Assembly: GCA_949987565.1 (NCBI GenBank)
Contig: OX465105.1
Location: 18,713,159-18,777,158, forward strand
Direction: 5' to 3'
DNA: 64,000 bases
Origin: Luidia sarsii
Lineage: Eukaryota > Echinodermata > Asteroidea > Paxillosida > Luidiidae
The number at the start of each line of letters is the position of its first letter. The first letter of the stretch is position 1. A program made the position numbers and the translations under genes. Below, piece by piece: positions 58,201 to 64,000 of this stretch. The notes beneath the pieces were generated by a model that saw only the letters and a program-made list of their open reading frames with translations, was not told the DNA's origin and did not search any database.

Positions 58201-58456
58201 CTGTAGTAAATGACTGTGTAATCAGCTATTGCTAAAGACTGGATTGGCTGACTTACGTCGTAGTATCTCTTGCTGTTTTCTCTCGTACCAGTCGTACAGC
58301 TGAGCTCGCTTGATGCCTTTCATGGGCGTGCCCTTGTTGAGGTGTTGGGAGAGGTGGCTCTGATTCAGGCCCGTGGCGTCCACAACCTCCCGCTGAGGTA
58401 TGTTGTGCTGCTGCATGTAGTGCTTGATCATCTTGGCCACTTGCCACGAGTCCGTC
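48938..58456 (-). CDS. HNF1: HNF1 POU-homeobox transcription factor, 5'-partial, seven exons
   Basis: Sequence-specific activator, the pre-duplication counterpart of vertebrate HNF1A/HNF1B. Exons in transcript order: 58456-58257 (POU-specific domain), 57809-57629, 53404-53238 (homeodomain), 52330-52095, 51223-50944, 50360-50052, 49254-48938. Junctions are GT-AG and phases match throughout; 562 residues plus stop at 48938. POUS shows [16 protein letters not shown] and HLNKGTPMK; the linker has the basic KKMRRNR nuclear signal; the homeodomain has [11 protein letters not shown], the HNF1-type insertion between helices 2 and 3, and recognition helix [17 protein letters not shown]. Exons 5 and 6 contain long interrupted polyglutamine runs. 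The N-terminal dimerisation region was not found and should lie beyond the right edge or in an unrecognised small exon. Confidence 0.94.
49325..49500 (-). mobile_element. tRNA-derived SINE copy with readable cloverleaf
   Basis: In HNF1's last intron. Minus strand: agggctggatagctcagatg, gagcactggtacacaaaaca, tctcgggttcaagtcctgat, ccagtcc. Acceptor, D and T arms of a tRNA can be drawn. Confidence 0.8.
49685..49930 (-). mobile_element. SINE body copy in HNF1 intron
   Basis: aatagtcaactagtctttgg, cgtaaacctggttacagcag, aggaaaaactgacagggaac: body module without the tRNA-like part. Confidence 0.7.
50052..50360 (-). CDS. HNF1: HNF1 exon with second polyglutamine region
   Basis: Encodes [39 protein letters not shown], a Gln-rich tract interrupted by G and H, and [19 protein letters not shown]. 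Donor gttcgt at 50051 joins in phase to the next exon. If the intron were retained, translation would stop two codons later (Gly-Ser-TAG). Confidence 0.8.
50465..50830 (-). repeat. Tandem array of hammerhead-like monomers, about 8 copies of 43 bp
   Basis: Units of gggcctgatgtttggatcct, agcaggacctttctcaaagg, caga. On the minus strand this is gcctttgagaaaggtcctgc, taggatccaaacatc, the hammerhead-like repeat with the GAAAC box changed to CAAAC. It lies in an HNF1 intron. Confidence 0.9.
50944..51223 (-). CDS. HNF1: HNF1 exon with long polyglutamine run
   Basis: Encodes [20 protein letters not shown], then [16 protein letters not shown] and about 27 glutamines written with mixed CAG/CAA codons, then [18 protein letters not shown]. 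The human HNF1A activation region is also Gln/Ser/Thr/Pro-rich, though without such a run. Confidence 0.82.
51260..52080 (+). repeat. 83-84-bp minisatellite filling an HNF1 intron, about 10 copies
   Basis: Units of gatggaggctcatgccttgc, ttcagactagtcacccctcc, gttctatttgtcagcattgg, ctggcagtctaccaccaata occupy almost all of the intron 51224-52094. Confidence 0.92.
52095..52330 (-). CDS. HNF1: HNF1 exon: Ser/Thr/Gln-rich activation region
   Basis: Encodes [18 protein letters not shown] through [19 protein letters not shown] to STHPAHM; phase 1 in, phase 0 out. The exon sits in phase between the homeodomain exon and the polyQ exon; little can be aligned to vertebrate sequence by eye. Confidence 0.8.
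52540..53190 (+). repeat. Minisatellite, unit about 32 bp, filling an HNF1 intron
   Basis: Degenerate units of ccattaaaccattttaagta, aaccagcttga; about 18 copies, in the intron downstream of the homeodomain exon. Confidence 0.85.
53238..53404 (-). CDS. HNF1: HNF1 exon: homeodomain insertion and recognition helix
   Basis: Encodes [20 protein letters not shown] and [20 protein letters not shown], differing from human at only a few positions. The stretch [19 protein letters not shown] is the insertion unique to HNF1 homeodomains. Confidence 0.95.
53590..53770 (+). mobile_element. SINE copy, opposite orientation
   Basis: aaggaaaaactggctgggaa, ttctgactggctcccccgtg, ggccaccatctaagggttgg, then ccaagttttctttgcc. 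The tRNA-like part is mostly deleted. Confidence 0.6.
57155..57560. mobile_element. 406-bp palindromic MITE in HNF1 intron
   Basis: Ends aagggccgccgcacacgaga, gctatctgctgagcaaaaa and tttttgctcagctgatagct, ctcgtgtgcggcggcctta are inverted over about 39 bases. A second nested inverted pair, aggccgtgagacc / ggtctcacggcct with flanking gcctcaaga, lies inside. Confidence 0.88.
57629..57809 (-). CDS. HNF1: HNF1 exon: linker and homeodomain start
   Basis: Encodes [16 protein letters not shown], then the basic [15 protein letters not shown] and [20 protein letters not shown] up to VVQCN, matching human [20 protein letters not shown] and NPSKEERETLVEECN. The acceptor is cgcccag and the donor gtgagt. 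Confidence 0.92.
57845..58135 (+). repeat. Minisatellite, unit about 27 bp, about 10 copies
   Basis: Units of ggttttctattggtaggttg, gtacaa fill the intron 57810-58256 between the two HNF1 DNA-binding exons. Confidence 0.88.
58257..58456 (-). CDS. HNF1: HNF1 exon: POU-specific domain
   Basis: Encodes [20 protein letters not shown], then [19 protein letters not shown] and [20 protein letters not shown], almost identical to human HNF1A residues after LLQED. Acceptor ttttcag, donor gtaagt. It starts with the third base of a split codon, so an upstream exon is required. In human this stretch belongs to a longer exon, so an extra intron is implied here. Confidence 0.93.
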
Positions 58457-58679
58457 CTGAAAACAAAAAAAACATCAGCAAAGATGACCTCAAGAAAATA
58501 CCAGTAATCACCTCGGAATTTGTTTTCTCAAACAAAGGAAAGGAAATCTGACTCGAAAAATATTGTGAACGCTTGCTTGCTATACATCTTCGAGGATTTT
58601 TTTTTTTTTTTGCGTACAGGGTTACCATAAAATGTTTCGTCTTAAGCAGATGCTGGTGCCAATTTGTGATAATACCAAA

Positions 58680-58800
58680 GAAAGCTTGACCGGACTGGGA
58701 CCTTCAAATTAACGGCACCCGGCACCTCCAAATTAACGTACCAGTGTTCTAGTCATCTGAGCTATCCAGCCATAAGGTAACAGCCTTCACATAATAAGTG
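58680..58800 (-). mobile_element. tRNA-like SINE fragment
   Basis: gcttgaccggactgggacct, gtaccagtgttctagtcatc, tgagctatccagccataagg. Confidence 0.65.
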
Positions 58801-59544
58801 AACCATATTTGCATTGGTACATTAAAATAGGATAGGATTGATCGTAATACTTTTGAAAGCCTTAATCTTTAGTGCATTTCCCCTATAGTCACCATTCATA
58901 CAGTAGTTTTTTCTCTGGTCATCCTTCACACAGTAGAGTTCCCCCACTTGTCCATCTCCCAAAAGACCAAATCCAGTAGTGACCACCGCCCTAGGAATGT
59001 GTAGGCTACCCGCTTGGGTATGGTCACTATTCCAAGAAAGTAGGGCCTATGTATTATAGAAAGGCATGGCCTTATTTGAAAAAAACATCCACTTCATCAA
59101 TATTAATGATTCCAGCTCCCATACCACATCTACCAAATATATCCCTTCTTGTACAATTATTCATTTTATTTACATTTAACATTTCAACATTGGATAGATA
59201 CAAGTCATTAAATGACTTGTATCTATCCAATGATTTTTTTTAGGTTATGTCTGAAACCACCCCCTGTGCCATTATTTTTGTATAAAGGCAACCGTGATAC
59301 ACCTTTACTGTGCATGTAAAATTATTGCTTGCTGGATAGGTTTATCATGTCAAGAAAGCCACCTTCCACCTTCCAATTTAGTCTCAATTCATTCCGAAAT
59401 CCATTTCTGATCAGATTATTTAAGAGGGCATGACACTTCGATCCTAGCAGGACCATCCTTAAGGGTAGGGTAAGGAAAAGAAAGGATAGGTAGCCTTCTT
59501 TCGGTTTTTGTCCTTGTCATTCTGTCTTGAAGAATGATAAGAGC

Positions 59545-59640
59545 TCAGATGGTAAGAGCGCTGATACGCAAAACCAGGGTCTTGGGTTCAACTCCCGATC
59601 CAGGTAAAGTTTTCCTTGCCATTGTTTTCTTAAATTATTA
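59545..59640 (+). mobile_element. tRNA-like SINE fragment, opposite orientation
   Basis: taagagctcagatggtaaga, gcgctgatacgcaaaaccag, cttgggttcaactcccgatc, cagg, then gttttccttgccattg. A and B boxes are readable. Confidence 0.7.
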
Positions 59641-59739
59641 AAAGCTTCCCAGCTAACGTTTGAATTGATTTGTTTCATGTGATGTATACAAAAATGTTGC
59701 AAACTGCTTACTGACTAAAATTACCAAAATGCAAATCTT

Positions 59740-59795
59740 AACATTTTGTGGGCCTGACGTTTCGATCCTACAGGACCTTCCCAAAGGCAGAGTGA
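59740..59795 (-). mobile_element. Hammerhead-like repeat fragment
   Basis: gtgggcctgacgtttcgatc, ctacaggaccttcccaaagg, caga, preceded by the family tail tgcaaactgcttactgacta at 59697-59716. Confidence 0.75.
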
Positions 59796-60255
59796 CAAGG
59801 ACAAAACAGATACATATACACGAAGGAAGGGGGAAGAGAGTGAATAGGACACGGATGAGAAACAAAGGACAAAGAGTAAAGCTGGTAGGGAGAGACCAAA
59901 GGGAAGAGTAGGGTAGGGATTAGTGAGAAGAGGGGGAAAGATCAAAGAGAGAAGTGTGGAGGAGTGAACACAAAAAGAAGGATTATCAGAATTTATTTGT
60001 TTGTTAACTTAATTGTTAGTTAGTCACATTTCTCTCTTTTAAAAAGTCCTGCTAGGTTCGCAATGTCGGACCAATTTTTTTCTTTTTGGAAACAGGGGCA
60101 GAACGGAAAATGTATCACTTTCTACAACACAACTGTGTTTTGACCAGAAGGGACAGTCTCCAAGAGTGTCGAATTAAGTCAAAGTGATTGTGGATCGGTG
60201 ACAGTACAGCTTGGTAAACACGTAGATGGTAACAGCTATCAATACAATTGGCGCC

Positions 60256-60447
60256 AATATGGCGGACAGCCCCCAAACCGACATCCCCTTTCTCTCCTCG
60301 TTCGGTAGTTTCACCTCATTCCTTGCCCTTACTCCCTCTCAAATAGAAAAAAAAATCGCTGGAAAACACGAACGAATTGACTACTGTGAGCAACCGTTGT
60401 ACGGTCAGGGTACTTTTTTTCTTTTGCTCGTGCAAGGTCTATGTTGA
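60256..60447 (+). CDS. Possible first exon of an unidentified gene (weak)
   Basis: An ATG in the context gccaatATGGCGG opens MADSPQTDIPFLSSFGSF and runs 63 codons to TGA; a CAGG|GTACTT site near 60408 could serve as a donor. No family is recognised. It could equally be chance or a repeat. Confidence 0.12.
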   Translation, partial: NMADSPQTDIPFLSSFGSFTSFLALTPSQIEKKIAGKHERIDYCEQPLYGQGTFFLLLVQGLC

Positions 60448-61739
60448 TTCGCATCTGCATGGCTTTTATTTTCTGCGAGTTAATACGACTAATCATCAAC
60501 TTTTTTAACAGGGCAGCGTTTTACTGGGCTCTTTACTTCTGGGATTTTTTTCTCTTGTCACTTGGCTGGGATGGAGACCGATAGTGCAGGTATACCCAGA
60601 GCTGTACTTAATGAACTTGGTTTTGGAGAATGGGGGGGGGAGGGCTGGGTGGGTGGGGGTGGGGAGAGTAGTGGACTTGTACGAGTCTGCTCTGCATTCC
60701 TATCCCGCCAAATTCTTAATATGCAACCACATGCATGGTCACAGTCAATTTGCTCGTAAACGTGCTTTGAGCAAACGACAAATGCAGAGCAGAAAAGGGG
60801 TTCGAAAAAGCATTTTGACTGGTACCCAGTCAGTGGGCCAGTTATGATTATTATACGCATTTCAAATATAATTCAGCGCATTATTTACAATGCACTAGTT
60901 TCAGAATGATTTGTCAAAGGTCATAACAGCTATAGGAAGTGAGGATCTTTATCGATATTACTGCCTATATTTTCTTAAATCTAAAAAGATGAAAGAGTTT
61001 ATTTCCATATACCTTAAAGATCATGTTTCCATTTTTGTTTTCCCCAAAGAGTGAGCACCGCCGTGAAATTGGAGTATTCCGTCTTTCACCTAAATGGCAA
61101 CTGTGTGCATTCTGTATATTTATGTTGGGCCGTTGTATCGGTACTTTGATGTAAACTTAAAATACTGGGGCGACTGGGACGAGTCTATGGGCTGTTTGCT
61201 CATTTTGCTGGTCTGTGTGCTCAAAGCGCCATGTTTGTTCAGATACCTCTCTCTGCGTTAATGGCAGCATCTACTAATGATGGAGTCATAGGAATGATGG
61301 CCGCTACCACTTGACCGCAGGGGGGTGTGGTTGGGAGGGGCTGCCTTTCTCGTCATTCCACGCGAAGATTGAGTCAAGAAATGGAAACAAAATCGCTTAC
61401 AATTATTACTGAGGGAGTTTTAAAAAGGGAGGTATAACATCATGTTTGGGCAAGTGGCGAACAGAATTCAGATTAAAAGCTGGTTTTAGGGGCGTTCGAT
61501 CGAGAGACGATGGGAGGGTAACTGTTTTTATTTCAAACTCGGCAACAATCATTCGTTTTCATTGAAGAGTCCTCTGCAGAAATGCTGGTCATATCCTCCT
61601 CGAACGACTTCCAAACCGTGTTGCACGCCTTTCATTTGCTGCTGGCAGGCGTGTGTCCGCTTACACAACTTCACTAGCTTCCCGTTCGGCAAAGAATCAA
61701 CTTCAGAATAATTTGCTCTCCCCATCTTCAAAATGTCTC

Positions 61740-62075
61740 CACCAAACAGCACTTCGGAACCTTGAGAATCTCATTCAGCTCAACATTATCTGGTCGACCC
61801 GGCCTTCGTTCCTGTCGTGATGCTGCCTTACTATCAGTGCCGAGAACTAGGGACACTTTCTCAGACAAAACCTTCACAATTGCTGGCCCGAACGTTTGGA
61901 ACACTATACCCACTAACATCAGGTCACTGGACACCATTTCGTCCCTTAAAAAGCACATGAAACCCTACTTGTATCCTGATTCCCTCTGATATGTCTGTTT
62001 CTAATTATCTTGTTTTGCTTAGCGCCATGATCTAGATTGAAAGGCGCTTTACACATTTTGTTTATATTATTATTA
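61740..62075 (+). mobile_element. LINE fragment: C-terminus of a non-LTR retrotransposon ORF2 and 3' tail
   Basis: The frame 61762-61989 reads DAALLSVPRTRDTFSDKTFT, then AGPNVWNTIPTNIRS and LKKHMKPYL, the typical tail that follows the reverse transcriptase of CR1/L2-like LINEs (pattern SVAGPKLWNSLP). It is followed by gcgccatgat...aaggcgctttaca, a common 3' UTR signature of such elements. The upstream RT is absent, so it is 5'-truncated and dead. Confidence 0.75.
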
Positions 62076-62866
62076 ATACTAAATTATTGAATATGGAGCA
62101 TTTGGTTGAAACTGAGCGAACTACGAAGTACAATTGAACCAATATTTGGGGATTTTTTCCCAAACCCAAACTGGTCTCATTTTACCAAATAATTCGTCCG
62201 TGTGATAGGCTATATAAACCAATCATTATTGCCCAAGATTTGATTAAAAAAATTTTGCAATACTGTAATATTTTTATCACAAATAATAGACAACCAACCA
62301 AGCATCTCACTGATTTTTTTTCATTCTCCTCTTTGGACTAGAAAGGACGCATGAGATATAATTGATATTGACAGCGATGACTTCAGCAAGTCTACTCAAT
62401 CTTGGCCAAGTGCATATACTCATATTCAAACCGTCAATTTCATTATTTCTCTTAAAGATTTACCAACTTGCGGTTCTTTGCCTATCCTTCTCCCTGTTCA
62501 TTTCTCTCCCCACATCTGTGATAATTTGATTATACCCACGGCAACATGTATTATAGATTGGAGAGTATAAAGTGCAGGTCTAACAAAGGCACAACATTCT
62601 GCCTGCGAAAGTCTCGGCTTTCGAGTAGTCTAAATCGATCGGCCCCCATTTTCCATGTAGGCTTGACAACAGATGGTTACTTTGAACAAAATCTTTAATC
62701 CCCCCCCCTCCAAATTAGAAAAATCTTTTTAAAAAAATAAATAAAAAAAATCCCCCATATTTTTCCGAAGCCGTTAGGGAAAACCCCCACAATATTCGTT
62801 CAATTGTTTTAGGGTTTTGAAAACTTTCAAATATTATTATACACTACATCTTTTCAGCTTTCTTAA

Positions 62867-63210
62867 AGGCCCAATACAACATTGGAAAGATCGGAAAACA
62901 TCGATGTCCAGAGATTTTCTTCTAATTTACACAGTTTGGAGATGGTCATGATAGAATCCTCATGTTGAAATCTTACGGTCTGGGATGCTGTATTTCTCGA
63001 GAAATCTTCACTCAAAACATCGACAAAACAGTTATAAAACAGTCATAAACTATTTCTTTCACTATAGAACGGTGCGAAAAACGTGACGATTGTTTGCCTT
63101 TTTCTACTTTCTCAGGTTACCATTTGAGCTAAAACCTTCGCAGGATTCCTTTTTTGGAATGTTTAATGGTGTGACAATCTGTTGACTTTTACCAATGTTG
63201 TATAGGGCCT
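62867..63210. mobile_element. TTAA-type MITE, copy 4
   Basis: Left end ttaaaggcccaatacaacat (TTAA 62863-62866) and right end ccaatgttgtatagggcct are inverted. The interior is nearly the same as copy 1 (3672-4070). The right TTAA is degraded. Confidence 0.85.
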
Positions 63211-63464
63211 TCATAAAATTGATACACCCCAAAATAACACAGTGGTGAAGATGTTTTTTTTTGTTTTTTTTGTTTTTTTTACAGTTTTCACTCCTAAGAG
63301 CAATCTGTAATTAATGGTATTTAATTTTGAAATTCAGATACATTTTGTGTGTAAATAACATGGAACATCTTGCCAATTCTCACGCTTTTCAACTTCTGCA
63401 TTTTTGAATTTTAAGCTGACGATAGCATTCTGATACTTTCTGATGATTTTTCAAAAATTAGCAG

Positions 63465-63590
63465 TGGCTGAAGTTTCGATCCTAGCAGGACCTTTCTCAG
63501 AGGACCTGCTAGGATCGAAACGTCTGCCCTCCTAATTTTCGATAGTCGCATTTTGGTCATTTTAGTCAGTAAGCACTAAGCAGTTTGCAA
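63465..63590. mobile_element. Hammerhead-like repeat, compact inverted pair with tail
   Basis: gaagtttcgatcctagcagg is followed within about 30 bases by cctgctaggatcgaaacgtc, then the tail tagtcgcattttggtcattt, tagtcagtaagc, agtttgcaac. Confidence 0.8.
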
Positions 63591-64000
63591 CATTTGTGCT
63601 AAATTACTGTATTTCATGATTTTTGATAGAAATTCGAAAGAAACACATGCAAAAACCAACACGAAAAATGTTGACCAACCAAAACTCTGTTTTTCAATGT
63701 TTCCGGGGAATTCCACTAAAACATGGTTTTGCTCTAAATTTTCACCGAGAGCACCCACAATTTGTGCAAACATCCACACATACGATGCTTGCCTTGGCGA
63801 AATTTCATTCTTAAAAATTCACCAAAATGAAATATATTTATGAAGGGTATGCTTTGTTTTTGTGGAGAAAAATGTGATGATAATTTACTGTTGTGTATGA
63901 CACATTGTAGTAAGTTACTTATTGTAGTAGTTTTTATAGAAAGTATAGCTACTGTATCAGTGATTAAAGTTCGCGTTCGCCTGAATCAATAGTCACAACC

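Larger units (their letters stand above)
58457..64000. other. Region upstream of the HNF1 POUS exon, no firm gene
   Basis: HNF1 must have at least one more exon upstream; no dimerisation-domain sequence was recognised on the minus strand here, so this is probably intron. It contains SINE and hammerhead-like fragments, a LINE tail and a TTAA MITE; the remainder is AT-rich and unassigned. Confidence 0.55.

Overview
This 64 kb window is nuclear DNA of an animal, most likely an invertebrate deuterostome such as an echinoderm, hemichordate or cephalochordate. The genes have long GT-AG introns and AT-rich intergenic DNA, and are packed with MITEs, tRNA-derived SINEs and minisatellites. The proteins are metazoan: SFSWAP, an SLC35E4-like carrier, CUSTOS (human C12orf43) and a single HNF1-type POU-homeobox factor. 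The species cannot be fixed from the sequence alone. Gene models below were assembled by hand from splice sites, reading phase and resemblance to remembered protein families; no search was run.

Layout. 1-22.6 kb (+): the splicing factor SFSWAP, 15 coding exons from 572 to 21,529, with its 5' exons off the left edge. A 9.3 kb repeat-filled intron follows the first visible exon, and nearly every later intron carries its own tandem repeat. 22.6-33.7 kb: gene desert with MITEs and a roughly 1 kb array of a 52-bp GC-box hairpin unit (29.2-30.2 kb). 33.75-36.4 kb (-): a complete two-exon SLC35E4-like membrane protein, its 3' flank occupied by a 1 kb minisatellite. 37.76-41.94 kb (+): complete six-exon CUSTOS, head-to-head with the SLC35E4-like gene. 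41.9-48.9 kb: intergenic, with paired TTAA-flanked MITEs and palindromic elements. 48.9-58.5 kb (-): HNF1, seven coding exons (POU-specific domain, HNF1-type homeodomain, glutamine-rich activation region); the N-terminal dimerisation exon is not seen and probably lies off the right edge. 58.5-64 kb: repeats, a LINE tail and another TTAA MITE, with no firm gene.

The gene order carries a message. In human, HNF1A and C12orf43/CUSTOS lie tail-to-tail at 12q24.31 and SFSWAP is also in 12q24. The same tail-to-tail CUSTOS/HNF1 pair with nearby SFSWAP here suggests an ancient linkage group. The genes do not form a pathway: RNA splicing, membrane transport, a nuclear protein linked to Wnt signalling, and a transcription factor.

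The most unusual material is non-coding: (1) two dispersed repeat families built around a hammerhead-ribozyme-like core, as known from Penelope-like retroelements; (2) two minisatellites in SFSWAP whose unit spans an exon end plus its 5' splice site, giving 23 and 6 copies of the donor; (3) about 20 hairpin units with inverted GC boxes; (4) a SINE family whose conserved body lies on the unexpected side of an intact tRNA-like cloverleaf.
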